The notes below the pieces were generated by a model, which did no database searches, was not told where the DNA came from, and saw only the letters and a list, made by a program, of their open reading frames with translations. Positions 1 to 8,188 of a stretch of DNA of 64,000 bases are shown here, piece after piece. The DNA is from Methylobacillus methanolivorans. Lineage in GTDB: Bacteria > Pseudomonadota > Gammaproteobacteria > Burkholderiales > Methylophilaceae. The stretch is from the NCBI RefSeq assembly GCF_020531845.1, contig NZ_JAJAVF010000002.1, forward strand, positions 148,570-212,569, given 5' to 3'. Numbering within the stretch: position 1 is the first letter of the stretch; every line of letters begins with the position of its first letter. The translations under genes and the position numbers were made by a program.

Positions 1-50
1 GCTAAGTAATTGATAGGCTGGCTTTTACGCCAGCTTCAATTATCTAGATC

Positions 51-76
51 AAAAAGCCAGCATTGCTGGCTTTTTG
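51..76. terminator. Bidirectional rho-independent terminator
   Basis: The arms gccagc (56-61) and gctggc (65-70) are flanked by five A on the left and a T-rich run on the right. The hairpin can therefore terminate the leftward dapA-bamC-MBL transcript and any rightward transcript entering from outside the window. A weaker 6-bp hairpin lies just left of it (17-22 with 29-34). Confidence 0.75.
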
Positions 77-102
77 TTTTTGTATTGCCCACTTTTTAAA
101 AT

Positions 103-876
103 CTATTTGATTTCCCGCCAGTCGAAACCTTCTGCCTGGCTGGCAATACCAATCCAGTGTTCTTCACAGTTGAGTGTGCGGCTTAATGCGGCATTGACCA
201 GTGCTGGCTGATTGTTTTTCTCGCTCAAGTGCGCTGCCACAATGTGCTGTAGTTTTCGATTGTCCAGCTTGCCCAATAGACTCGCTGCGCTCTCATTATC
301 CAAATGTCCGAGGCGACCGCCTACCCGTTGCTTCAAAGAGCGTATATAAGGTCCATTACGCAGCATGTCGAGATCATGGTTGCATTCTAGTACTAAGGAG
401 TCGCAAGCGTTCAATATCGCTTCAATATGGGGCGTGGTTGTGCCAACGTCAGTGAGTACGCCGAGCTTGTGCAGACCATTTTCAAAAGCGTACTGTACTG
501 GTTCACGCGCATCGTGTGGCACCGGGTACGGCTGGATATGCAGGTCGCCAATGTTGAATGCTTGATGGCTGTCGATGACATGTAGCTCAAACCCTTGATC
601 CTTGGGGATGAGCTTCTGGCTCATGACATAAGTCCCATAGGTGAGCCAAACCGGGATCCTATATTTGTTCGCGAGTTTGAATACGCCACTGGTATGGTCA
701 TCGTGCTCATGTGTGACGAGAATGCCGGCTATGTCGTCGGCTTGTAGGCCTAGCCTGGCAAGGCGGTGTAGAGTGTCTTTGAGAGCAAAGCCACAATCCA
801 GCAGCAGGCGGGTGGAGGATTGCTCTATGATCAGGCCATTGCCTGCACTGCCGCTACCAAGTGAGGCGAATCGCAT
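103..876 (-). CDS. MBL-fold metallo-hydrolase (YycJ/WalJ-like)
   Basis: This is a 257-residue cytoplasmic metallo-beta-lactamase-fold protein. The metal-binding motif THEHDDH lies near residues 54-60, with further ligands likely at HDAREP and ECNHD. The start SLGSGSAGN is typical of the YycJ/WalJ branch, single-domain hydrolases of about 260 residues. Some relatives have been described as DNA exonucleases, but the substrate cannot be read from sequence. It is the last gene of a leftward set, 68 bases after bamC, and is followed by a strong terminator. No good Shine-Dalgarno precedes the ATG, so translation may depend on the upstream genes. Family is confident; function is open. Confidence 0.9.
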   Translation of the reverse strand: MRFASLGSGSAGNGLIIEQSSTRLLLDCGFALKDTLHRLARLGLQADDIAGILVTHEHDDHTSGVFKLANKYRIPVWLTYGTYVMSQKLIPKDQGFELHVIDSHQAFNIGDLHIQPYPVPHDAREPVQYAFENGLHKLGVLTDVGTTTPHIEAILNACDSLVLECNHDLDMLRNGPYIRSLKQRVGGRLGHLDNESAASLLGKLDNRKLQHIVAAHLSEKNNQPALVNAALSRTLNCEEHWIGIASQAEGFDWREIK

Positions 877-944
877 ATCAGGGAAAGCAGGTTAGATATC
901 TGTTGTCGCATGGATAGAGAATGCGACAACAGATAAGGGTCATA

Positions 945-2153
945 TTACTTGAGTTGCTCGAACAGCAGGTTGATGATGCGGTTTGCTGTGGAGGTGCGCT
1001 CGCGCTTGCCATCCTTGTCGGTGATGGTGATGAGCGAGTTATTGCTACTGGAACTTTCTACCTTGACTTGGTATTGGTTTTCACCAGATTTACGCTTCTT
1101 GTTGCCATCCTTGTCTGTTTTGTCATCACCCCAGAATTTCAGGCTTTCCAGTAGGCCTTTCTTTTCCTTTGGTGCTTCATCAATGTCATTGTCGGTGTAG
1201 CGTACATAGAACACACCGTTGGAGCGGTCGCGATCTTCTACAACGAAGCCAACACGGTCTAGCGCCAAACCTACACGGCGCCATGCACGATCAAATGCGT
1301 CATTAGTGCTGAGGCTGAGGGTGCCATCACTTTCCTTATTGATGGTGGCGCGTAGCTCAGGAGATGCATTGGCGATGATGGTGCGGGATTTCTTTTCTTC
1401 AACGCCCAAGCGTACCATCAACCTCCGTAATAATTCGGCATCAATGTCTTCTGCCATGGCGCGGGACTCATCAGCACCAGTGCGTTTGGTCTTGGTCGGT
1501 GCATAGCCCATCTCGACTTCACCTGCAATGGTACGCACCTTAACCTTGCCATCATCAGGCACATTGCTGACAGCACGATGACTCATATAGATTTCGGTGG
1601 TACCTTGTTCAACGCCACGGTCAATACGGGTGCGGAACTTCTGGCGATTTTGCAGGCTGTTCAGCTTGTCTAGCCAGCCCTGGAATTTCTCCAGATAAGA
1701 TTTATCGCCAATGTCCAGCGAACTAGGATCTACCCATTCGGTTTCTATGACGCCGGTTTGCGCGTTTTCCACTTGTACAGCAAAGCCAAGGTCAGTCCAG
1801 AACTCGCGAATAACGGGCCATACTTTTTCTGGTGCAGCATTGACGACCAGCCAGCGTTGTGCGCCAGCTCGCTCCATGCGTACGCCATCAGCATTTGGCA
1901 ACACCTTGTCCTGCTCGTTTTCTAACTGACCGTTTTCATTCAGCGACTGGCTGTAATCAGAATAGTTGGTCGCGGCACCAGGAATGGCATAAGCATCACT
2001 AGCCGAGATGTTGGTCAGGTCAGGAGGGACTTCCAGCGGGCGCGAGCGGCCTGCCGCCTTGTAGTCTGAGCTGGTATCAATAAACGGAATGGAGCACCCG
2101 CTAATAGTGAGTAATGTAGCCAGTAAAACAGGTTTGATTGTGAATCGATTCAT
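945..2153 (-). CDS. bamC: Outer membrane assembly lipoprotein BamC
   Basis: This 402-residue lipoprotein is an accessory subunit of the BAM complex, which inserts beta-barrel proteins into the outer membrane. The signal peptide ends in a lipobox with ISGC, placing the lipidated cysteine at residue 20. A low-complexity linker follows, then two BamC/NlpB helix-grip domains (about 90-230 and 265-400) separated by a charged stretch. The second domain carries a Lys/Asp-rich insert near 325-360. It lies 27 bases after dapA in the same direction, the same dapA-bamC (nlpB) order known from E. coli, which supports the call. At 402 residues it is longer than E. coli BamC (344). Confidence 0.92.
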   Translation of the reverse strand: MNRFTIKPVLLATLLTISGCSIPFIDTSSDYKAAGRSRPLEVPPDLTNISASDAYAIPGAATNYSDYSQSLNENGQLENEQDKVLPNADGVRMERAGAQRWLVVNAAPEKVWPVIREFWTDLGFAVQVENAQTGVIETEWVDPSSLDIGDKSYLEKFQGWLDKLNSLQNRQKFRTRIDRGVEQGTTEIYMSHRAVSNVPDDGKVKVRTIAGEVEMGYAPTKTKRTGADESRAMAEDIDAELLRRLMVRLGVEEKKSRTIIANASPELRATINKESDGTLSLSTNDAFDRAWRRVGLALDRVGFVVEDRDRSNGVFYVRYTDNDIDEAPKEKKGLLESLKFWGDDKTDKDGNKKRKSGENQYQVKVESSSSNNSLITITDKDGKRERTSTANRIINLLFEQLK

Positions 2154-2180
2154 GGTTTCTCTTGACTGATAACTGAGGCA

Positions 2181-3053
2181 TCAAATTGCAGCTTGCTTCA
2201 TGGCGCTGCGTAATGTGTCATGGAATTGGGATGATAGTGGCACGAGTGGCAAGCGAATGCCACTTTGAATTAAGCCCATCTGTTGCAATACCCACTTAAC
2301 AGGGATAGGGTTGGCTTCGACAAACAGCTTTTGATGCAATGCAAACAGCTTGGCATTAGCTTCGCGAGCGGCCTTAATATCGCCTGTTTGCGCTGCAGCA
2401 CACATGTCATGCATCAGCTTGGGGGCTGCATTTGCAGTGACCGAGATTACGCCGTGTCCACCCAGTAACAGTAGCGCCAAGCTGCTGGCATCGTCGCCAC
2501 TGTAAATGGCGAAGTCAGCAGGTGCACGCAGGATCAGGTCGGTACCACGTTCAATATTGCCTGTGGCATCTTTGATGCCGACAATGTTCTTGATCGCGGC
2601 AAGGCGCAGCACGGTGTCGTTCTGCAAGTCGCAACTGGTACGGCCTGGAACGTTGTATAGGATTTGTGGGATATCGACGGCTTCGGCTATGGCACGAAAA
2701 TGCTGGAATAGGCCTTCCTGCGTAGGCTTGTTGTAATAGGGGGCAACAAGCAGGCAAGCATCTGCGCCAAGCTCTTTTGCCTTGCGGGTGAGGGCAATGG
2801 CTTCGCTGGTCGAGTTGGCTCCTGTGCCGGCGATGACCGGAATCCGGCCTGCACTGTGCTCCACGGTTGTTTTGATCAGCAGGGCGTGTTCATCGAAGTC
2901 GACCGTGGGGGATTCGCCAGTGGTGCCCACGACTACAATGCCATCGGACTTTTGTGCGATGTGGAAATCGATAAGTGAACGTAGCGCCTGGATATCCAGG
3001 CTACCATCGTCATGCATAGGGGTGACGATGGCAACGAGACTGCCTTGCAGCAT
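2181..3053 (-). CDS. dapA: 4-hydroxy-tetrahydrodipicolinate synthase
   Basis: This 290-residue TIM-barrel enzyme condenses pyruvate with aspartate semialdehyde, the first committed step towards diaminopimelate and lysine. The family landmarks are all present: GTTGES near 44-49, the catalytic Tyr in LYNVPGRT near 133, and the Schiff-base Lys in GIKDATGN near 161. Length is normal and the first residues (MLQGSLVAI) match the family. It heads the leftward dapA-bamC-MBL set. The 160 bases upstream, up to the yqiA stop codon, contain no other gene. Confidence 0.97.
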   Translation of the reverse strand: MLQGSLVAIVTPMHDDGSLDIQALRSLIDFHIAQKSDGIVVVGTTGESPTVDFDEHALLIKTTVEHSAGRIPVIAGTGANSTSEAIALTRKAKELGADACLLVAPYYNKPTQEGLFQHFRAIAEAVDIPQILYNVPGRTSCDLQNDTVLRLAAIKNIVGIKDATGNIERGTDLILRAPADFAIYSGDDASSLALLLLGGHGVISVTANAAPKLMHDMCAAAQTGDIKAAREANAKLFALHQKLFVEANPIPVKWVLQQMGLIQSGIRLPLVPLSSQFHDTLRSAMKQAAI

Positions 3054-3215
3054 GGTTATACGACCTGATAATGATTAAACCTGCTCATTTTAACTGAAAC
3101 TACGCGGATAATAATATGATTTTATGCCTGTTCATGGCTGTAAATCATTGTGAGGATTGGGGCAGCATGCCCAAGGGGTTGTGATGGAGTCGTGAATTTT
3201 TTTAGCTGTCGTTTG

Positions 3216-3767
3216 TTATGTGGGGAGCATCTCTATAATGCTGCTGACGATCAGATCAGTTCGAGCAAAACGGTGATGGCCACCGCCAGGCAAAATGAGC
3301 CGGGCTTTACTCGAGAAGTTTGTCACACTTTCCATAAAGGGAATCAGTTCATCGCCCTGTTCATGCAGCACAGTCACCCTGCTAGGTTTGCCTGCAAATC
3401 GGTATGCTGCATACTTGGCTAGATGCTCCTGAGTGAGCCAGCCTTGCGCTTTGGTGTAGAAGTTTTCCACCTTGCCGATATAGCGTTGCAGGCTTGTTTC
3501 AGGATGCATGCATGGATTAATCAGCAGGCAAGGTTGCCCATAGTGGCGGGCGAGCTGGTAGGCCCAGAAACCACCGAGGGATGATCCTGTTAGCAAAACG
3601 CCTTGGTCTAGTAGCGGCTGGATAATTTGCTCAAGTTGGGCGTAGGAAAGATCGGGATCCCAAGTGTTGTATTCGGGGATGACGATGTGAGGGAAATGCT
3701 CTCGCAGCAGCGATGATTTCTCACTTGCCGGGCTGGAGTTGAAGCCCGGCATATAGACAATATTCAA
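3216..3767 (-). CDS. YqiA/YcfP-family alpha/beta-hydrolase (esterase)
   Basis: This 183-residue protein of the UPF0227 (YqiA/YcfP) alpha/beta-hydrolase family begins with MNIVYMPGFNSSP. The nucleophile elbow GSSLGG is near residues 62-67, the catalytic Asp lies in EQGDELIP, and the catalytic His in GGGHHRF near the C-terminus, completing the triad. The chosen start is a TTG at 3767 with GGAG five to six bases upstream; an in-frame ATG six codons later would cut into the first strand. It follows the HAD phosphatase gene by 20 bases in the same direction, so the two are probably co-transcribed. Relatives in E. coli have weak esterase activity on acyl-CoA and short esters; the physiological substrate is unknown. 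Confidence 0.85.
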   Translation of the reverse strand: MNIVYMPGFNSSPASEKSSLLREHFPHIVIPEYNTWDPDLSYAQLEQIIQPLLDQGVLLTGSSLGGFWAYQLARHYGQPCLLINPCMHPETSLQRYIGKVENFYTKAQGWLTQEHLAKYAAYRFAGKPSRVTVLHEQGDELIPFMESVTNFSSKARLILPGGGHHRFARTDLIVSSIIEMLPT

Positions 3768-3787
3768 GTGCGCTCCAGTGATCGTGA

Positions 3788-4570
3788 TTATGGCGGCAAT
3801 CCCAATAAGTTGGGCAGATCGGCGACAGAGTCTAGTACTATATCCGGTTGGAGCGATGAGGTGGCAAAGTATTCCTCGCGGAATTTTCCTGTGCGCACTA
3901 ACACGCCACGTATGCCCGCTTTTTGTGCGCCGCCGATATCGGAGTCAATATCGTCGCCAATGACCAGAACCTCGGAGGCTGGCAGCTTGAGGTCTGCCAA
4001 GGCGATCTGGAAGAACGCGCTTGCGGGCTTTCCGATGATCATGGCTTCTACACCAGAGGCATATTCCAGTCCGCTGATGAATCCACCTATATCCATTTGC
4101 AAGCCGGTTTCCGTTTGCCAAAAGCGATTTTTATGAATGGCGATCAGCTTTGCCCCATTTTTCAGGCAATTGAAGACTTCGTTCATGATCTCGTAAGTCC
4201 AGGCGCTGCCGATATCCCCGACGACAATGTATTCAGCTTGCGTATTGGATTGACGAAAGTGCGAGAAATCTTTCTTGACGTCATCCGCTAATAAGAAACG
4301 GCACAGTGGGTTGCCAAGTTGTTCCAGATATTTCAATGCGGCCTCGGGGGCGCTGATGATTTCCTCTTGTGCTACGTAAAACCCCATGCCGAGAATCTTC
4401 TGGTGCAAGGAGTAGCGTGACAGGGTGCTGGTGTTGGTGACAAAGCGACAGCTGATGCCACGTACTCTCAGTAAGTCTACTGTTTCTATGGCACCGGGAA
4501 TGGGGCTGTTACCGGTATGCAATACGCCATCCAGGTCGAAGAGGACGGCATTGACGGATGAAGTGTCCAT
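3788..4570 (-). CDS. HAD-IIA family phosphatase (LHPP/NagD-like)
   Basis: This 260-residue cytoplasmic haloacid-dehalogenase-type phosphatase has motif I as FDLDGVL at about residues 11-17, including the nucleophile and general acid Asp pair. Motif II is FVTNTST, and the C-terminal motif IV is GDDIDSDIGGA with the Mg-binding acids. A large C2 cap sits between motifs II and III, as in the NagD/LHPP subgroup (TIGR01458-like). Such enzymes act on phosphoamino acids, pyrophosphate or sugar phosphates, and the substrate here cannot be assigned. The start ATG has AAGGAG about nine bases upstream. It leads a two-gene leftward unit with the YqiA-like esterase. Confidence 0.85.
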   Translation of the reverse strand: MDTSSVNAVLFDLDGVLHTGNSPIPGAIETVDLLRVRGISCRFVTNTSTLSRYSLHQKILGMGFYVAQEEIISAPEAALKYLEQLGNPLCRFLLADDVKKDFSHFRQSNTQAEYIVVGDIGSAWTYEIMNEVFNCLKNGAKLIAIHKNRFWQTETGLQMDIGGFISGLEYASGVEAMIIGKPASAFFQIALADLKLPASEVLVIGDDIDSDIGGAQKAGIRGVLVRTGKFREEYFATSSLQPDIVLDSVADLPNLLGLPP

Positions 4571-4625
4571 ATTGATAAGCTCCTTGGATGTTATGTCATA
4601 TCAAGCAAGGCTTGTGCCGTATTAC

Positions 4626-4654
4626 AAAAACAAACGGAGGCCTAAGCCTCCGTT
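4626..4654 (-). terminator. Rho-independent terminator of the cytochrome-like gene
   Basis: The arms aacggaggc (4633-4641) and gcctccgtt (4646-4654) have a 4-base loop. Read leftward they are followed by a T-rich run (A-rich at 4626-4632 on the + strand). It ends the leftward transcript from 5453. Confidence 0.8.
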
Positions 4655-4679
4655 CAAGTGTAATCAGTTAAGAGACTGT

Positions 4680-5453
4680 CTAGCGGTTAAGATCAGCTTC
4701 CCAGGCGTTGCCATAGACTTTGCCGTTACGTGACAGGATCACCATCTGGTACATGCTGGTAAACCACATGAAGGTAGATGCAACACTGTAGCCAATGCCG
4801 CCAATAATAGTGAGCCAGGCAAAGCCTGGGTTGAGTTTGGTCAGCCACCATGACAATACGTCGAGGATCAGGAACGCGAACGGGAAGGCAATTGCGAGGA
4901 TTTTCAATATGCGAGGTACGTTAACAGCAAAGCTGAAAATGAACGCCATCATGAAGAAGATAAAGCAGATGCCAAACAAGTGAATGTGCGATACCCGGGT
5001 CAGGCTTTGTATCGTCGCACCTTCATTGACTGCGGAAACTTGCTTGACGCCTTCATAGGTTCTGTAGTCAGGAATGCCTGGAATCACGCTATGGCACATG
5101 ACGCAGCGTTCTGCAAAAACAGCCTTGAAGTGGTTTTCCCACTGATCTTCTGGCGCACCATTGCGAACCCACTTAATGATATCCAGACGTACTTCAGCTG
5201 GTGCATGAGGCTTCATGGAGCCATTGAGCTTGCTTTCCAACTTGCTTCCACTGCGGTCACCGTAATAGCTATAGACAATATCATCCTTGGACAAACCTAG
5301 CTTGCCATCAGCCATGCCGTGGGTAAGCATGATCTGCAAGCCAGCCATGCATAGGCCAACACCGATGACCAATAGGTAACCAATGAATAGTGTTTTGATG
5401 GAGGTGGGTAGGTTGGGTAGATTGAGCCAAGGCAGGCTGGAGGTTTCTTTCAT
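4680..5453 (-). CDS. Membrane-anchored c-type cytochrome-like protein
   Basis: The protein is 257 residues from the chosen ATG at 5453; a longer reading to 5495 has no ribosome binding site. One N-terminal membrane helix leads into a periplasmic region with a single haem-binding CxxCH motif (CVMCH). Three further membrane helices follow, starting with HIHLFGICFIFFMM, and the chain ends with a short hydrophilic tail. The build resembles membrane cytochrome proteins of the PuuD/urate-oxidase N-terminal type, sometimes mislabelled elongation factor in databases. A role in electron transfer is inferred from the haem motif only, and the electron partner is unknown. The gene is monocistronic, with its own terminator. 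Confidence 0.7.
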   Translation of the reverse strand: MKETSSLPWLNLPNLPTSIKTLFIGYLLVIGVGLCMAGLQIMLTHGMADGKLGLSKDDIVYSYYGDRSGSKLESKLNGSMKPHAPAEVRLDIIKWVRNGAPEDQWENHFKAVFAERCVMCHSVIPGIPDYRTYEGVKQVSAVNEGATIQSLTRVSHIHLFGICFIFFMMAFIFSFAVNVPRILKILAIAFPFAFLILDVLSWWLTKLNPGFAWLTIIGGIGYSVASTFMWFTSMYQMVILSRNGKVYGNAWEADLNR

Positions 5454-5543
5454 GGCAGTCTCGTCTAGCGTTAAAAATACAAGCCCCGCAAGCATACCGC
5501 AATTTGCAAGATTTCACCTAGTATTGGTAGGGGTATTATCAAT

Positions 5544-5570
5544 AAAAAAGCCTTGCTGATGAAGCAAGGC
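5544..5570 (-). terminator. Rho-independent terminator of the 46-residue membrane protein gene
   Basis: The arms gccttgct (5550-5557) and agcaaggc (5563-5570) have a 5-base loop. Read leftward they are followed by six T (A at 5544-5549). It lies 26 bases past the stop codon of the small gene at 5596, which supports that gene being expressed. Confidence 0.85.
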
Positions 5571-5595
5571 CTAAGGGTGGAGTTCAATGTGCTTA

Positions 5596-5736
5596 TTAGC
5601 TGGGTGTGGAATTTTCCCGTTCCTTACGTGCATTGAGGATGCAGAAGCCTATCCAATAGCTGATGACGATGATTGTCAGGACGATGGTACCAATGGAGGC
5701 AATGCCTACCCATGAGCCAAATAGTACTTTTAACAT
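5596..5736 (-). CDS. 46-residue single-helix membrane protein (DUF3149-like)
   Basis: This short gene was found by hand translation. The ATG at 5736 is preceded by a strong AGGAG with good spacing, and the reading frame gives 46 residues ending at TAA 5596. The protein starts MLKVLFGSWVGI, has one hydrophobic helix of about 20 residues, then a charged tail (NARKERENS). This architecture matches the DUF3149 family of tiny proteobacterial membrane proteins; membership is from memory, not a search. It stands alone between a leftward cytochrome-like gene and a rightward PilZ gene, has a clear terminator, and has a 13-bp inverted repeat about 35 bases upstream that may be its operator. Confidence 0.75.
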   Translation of the reverse strand: MLKVLFGSWVGIASIGTIVLTIIVISYWIGFCILNARKERENSTPS

Positions 5737-5770
5737 GGTGATCTCCTCTTTAAATAAACGTGACTACAAC

Positions 5771-5805
5771 TACCATTAACCATATTTAATTTATGGTTAA
5801 TGGTA
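5771..5805. repeat. 13-bp perfect inverted repeat, possible operator
   Basis: The arms taccattaaccat (5771-5783) and atggttaatggta (5793-5805) are perfect, separated by nine A/T bases. It lies in the divergent interval between the 46-residue gene (start 5736) and the PilZ gene (start 5994), where a regulator could act on either. No T-run follows on either side, so it is not a standard terminator. Confidence 0.55.
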
Positions 5806-5993
5806 CGCTTTTGCCAACAAGAGTAAAGACCTTTCATTAAAAGTGGTTAAAGGTTAATACTTATGAATAGCGAAGGTGGCTTGATTTGAGCGTGAAACAT
5901 CAGCAATAATCGAACAAGAAGTGGCAATTGCAGATGCAGGCAAGTCTATTGGTTTGTCTGATAAGACAGAATAATTTAAGAAGAAAAGCCATC

Positions 5994-6710
5994 ATGACGG
6001 ATATGATTGAGAGTGCACCTGATGCAGCTAATGTGGAGCCGGAAAACATCAGCTTTGAAGAAATTAACCTGCAACCGGGCACGAGGCTTCAACTACTGAC
6101 CCATCGTGGGCATACGCCTACTCCGCACCTTTCCACTTTTATTGGTGTTGAAAGCAATGATTACTTGCTGTTACGCTTGCCCAAGTCACAGGGGACCTAC
6201 CTGACTTTTTACGAGGGTGAGAAGATTACGGTGCGCGTTTTCTCCGGCACCATGATCAGTAGTTTTGATACAAGCGTTATTCAGACTATTTACCATCCTC
6301 TCAATTGTTTGTGTCTTTCCTTCCCTTATAGCATTCAAGTCAAGAAAATACGCCGTGAAATGCGGATCAAGGTTGATATTGATGGCAAGCTTGGATTGGC
6401 TGATAGGACCACCATACCGGTGAAGCTGACTAATATCAGTGCAACAGGATGTCAGATTGTGACTGAGCAGGAAGTGGGGAAGATTGACGAGCAGTTGGCG
6501 TTGAATTTCAATTTGCCTCAACTGACAGAAGATGACACGTCCAATATCACGCTCTTGGCCAAAGTTCGTAACATCACGAACGAGGGAGAGGGCGGGGCAC
6601 CCAGTTTCTTGGTTGGAATGGAGTTTGTTGCTGTGGCTACCAATGTACAGCTGGTGGTGCGTCATTACGTATATGAGCGTCTGGTGGATAGGCGGCAAAA
6701 TCTTGTTTAA
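5994..6710 (+). CDS. YcgR-type flagellar brake / PilZ c-di-GMP effector
   Basis: The protein is 238 residues from the ATG at 5994, chosen because the upstream extension to 5928 lacks family character. Residues about 20-115 look like the YcgR N-terminal domain. A PilZ domain follows with both c-di-GMP contacts: RREMR (RxxxR) and NISATGC (D/NxSxxG) about 30 residues later. Proteins of this type bind c-di-GMP and slow flagellar rotation or alter motility. No flagellar genes are in the window, so the target is inferred. A diguanylate cyclase is encoded at 40465-41643, but no direct link can be claimed. It is apparently monocistronic, with a weak A-rich ribosome site. Confidence 0.85.
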   Translation: MTDMIESAPDAANVEPENISFEEINLQPGTRLQLLTHRGHTPTPHLSTFIGVESNDYLLLRLPKSQGTYLTFYEGEKITVRVFSGTMISSFDTSVIQTIYHPLNCLCLSFPYSIQVKKIRREMRIKVDIDGKLGLADRTTIPVKLTNISATGCQIVTEQEVGKIDEQLALNFNLPQLTEDDTSNITLLAKVRNITNEGEGGAPSFLVGMEFVAVATNVQLVVRHYVYERLVDRRQNLV

Positions 6711-6876
6711 GGAGTGTTGGCAGAGGGAGGCCGCGCTACGGTGTGGCGTGTGCGTGCTGGTTAGCCCAATGGACTTAAGGTCTGGCTGAGCGGGAAAGCA
6801 TGGCTGTTAGTGTTGATTAAGCGAGCCTGCCTAGCTTATGGGTATAATCCCATGATCTATTCCTTTCATCTACCGC

Positions 6877-7524
6877 ATGACTGAAATTGCACTTGCCGAG
6901 CGTATTGACGCTATCCTGCCCCAGACACAATGTACTCAGTGTGGCTATGCTGGTTGCCGTCCTTATGCTGAGGCGCTAGCGCGCGGGGATGCTGGAATCA
7001 ATCAGTGCCCGCCAGGCGGTGAGTCCGGGATTCATGCGTTGGCGACATTGCTCAATCGACCTTACCAGTCACTTAATCCTGCGCATGGGGCGATACGCCC
7101 CAAAATGTTGGCGCTTATTGACGAAGCGACATGTATAGGTTGTACCTTATGTATCAAGGCTTGTCCTGTTGATGCCATTCTCGGGACGCATAAACAGATG
7201 CATACGGTCATTATGGATGAATGTACGGGGTGCGAGTTGTGCGTAGTGCCGTGCCCGGTCGATTGCATCAGCATGCAGCCACTCACTAATCAGGATTGGG
7301 ATTACACACAGTCAACCAGTCTTGCGCGCCAGGTAGCAGATAAGGCGCGAACTCGGTATCAGCATCGGCTACAACGTCTAGATAATATGCCGCTAAAACG
7401 CCCCCTGGCTGCCACTCGCATTGAGGCAGGGCAACCGCCTGCCACTGTGGAAGCCAAGAAGGCAGCGCTGGCTGCTGCCATGGCGCGGGCACGTGCGCAG
7501 CGTCAGGCAACAACGACATCATAA
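6877..7524 (+). CDS. rsxB: RnfB/RsxB-like Fe-S ferredoxin protein
   Basis: This 215-residue iron-sulfur protein has a four-cysteine Fe-S domain at the N-terminus (CTQCGYAGC ... C near residues 19-43). Two 4Fe-4S ferredoxin motifs follow ([13 protein letters not shown] and [13 protein letters not shown]), then a basic tail. This is the domain order of RnfB/RsxB, but the usual N-terminal membrane helix is missing and no other rnf/rsx genes flank it. That fits the short stand-alone RnfB version found next to nth in betaproteobacteria. It probably shuttles electrons; the partner is unknown. nth follows four bases later, so the two are one transcription unit. A TATAAT box is visible at 6843-6848. 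Confidence 0.85.
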   Translation: MTEIALAERIDAILPQTQCTQCGYAGCRPYAEALARGDAGINQCPPGGESGIHALATLLNRPYQSLNPAHGAIRPKMLALIDEATCIGCTLCIKACPVDAILGTHKQMHTVIMDECTGCELCVVPCPVDCISMQPLTNQDWDYTQSTSLARQVADKARTRYQHRLQRLDNMPLKRPLAATRIEAGQPPATVEAKKAALAAAMARARAQRQATTTS

Positions 7525-7528
7525 GAAC

Positions 7529-8188
7529 ATGAACGCAGAAAAACGCCAGGAACTGTTTCGCCGACTCAGTATTGCCATTCCCGAACCGACGACCGAGTTG
7601 GTTCATCACAGTACCTTTGAATTACTCATTGCGGTCATTCTGTCTGCCCAGGCCACTGATAAAGGCGTCAATATTGCAACTGCCAAGTTATTTCCTGTCG
7701 CCAATACGCCACAAGCGATTCTTGATCTGGGTATTGAGGGGTTGGAAGGCTACATCAAGACCATCGGTTTGTATCGCAGCAAGGCTAAGAATGTCATGGC
7801 GACCTGCCGTTTGCTGGTGGACCTGCATGGTGGGCAGGTGCCTGATACGCGGGCAGCATTGGAAAGCTTGCCTGGAGTGGGCCGCAAAACCGCCAACGTC
7901 ATTCTGAATACGGCATTTGGCCAACCTACCATTGCGGTGGATACGCATATCTTCCGACTGGGAAACCGCATTGGCCTAGCACCTGGGAAAACGCCGCTCG
8001 AGGTGGAAAATAAGCTGATGAAAGCGGTACCCAAAGAGTATCTGCAAGATGCCCATCATTTGCTGATTTTGCATGGACGCTATGTCTGTGTTGCACGTAA
8101 ACCTAAGTGTGGCGAGTGCGTGATCTACGATCTGTGTGAGTTCAAGGCTAAGTCTACCCCTGCTTCTGCAGTGGTGGAGGGGGTGTGA
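7529..8188 (+). CDS. nth: Endonuclease III (DNA glycosylase/AP lyase)
   Basis: This 219-residue base-excision repair enzyme removes oxidised pyrimidines and cleaves abasic sites. The helix-hairpin-helix LPGVGRKTA contains the catalytic Lys, followed by the catalytic Asp in VDTHIFR. The C-terminal 4Fe-4S loop has the exact C-x6-C-x2-C-x5-C spacing (about 190-206). The start ATG at 7529 aligns with the family N-terminus (MNAEKRQELF). It lies four bases after rsxB, and its stop overlaps the GTG start of the FIST gene by four bases, indicating translational coupling. Confidence 0.97.
   Translation: MNAEKRQELFRRLSIAIPEPTTELVHHSTFELLIAVILSAQATDKGVNIATAKLFPVANTPQAILDLGIEGLEGYIKTIGLYRSKAKNVMATCRLLVDLHGGQVPDTRAALESLPGVGRKTANVILNTAFGQPTIAVDTHIFRLGNRIGLAPGKTPLEVENKLMKAVPKEYLQDAHHLLILHGRYVCVARKPKCGECVIYDLCEFKAKSTPASAVVEGV

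Noticed and set aside
6711..6876. Possible tRNA-like segment before rsxB
   Set aside because: Contains GC-rich pairs but no cloverleaf with the TTC loop and anticodon spacing; not a tRNA.
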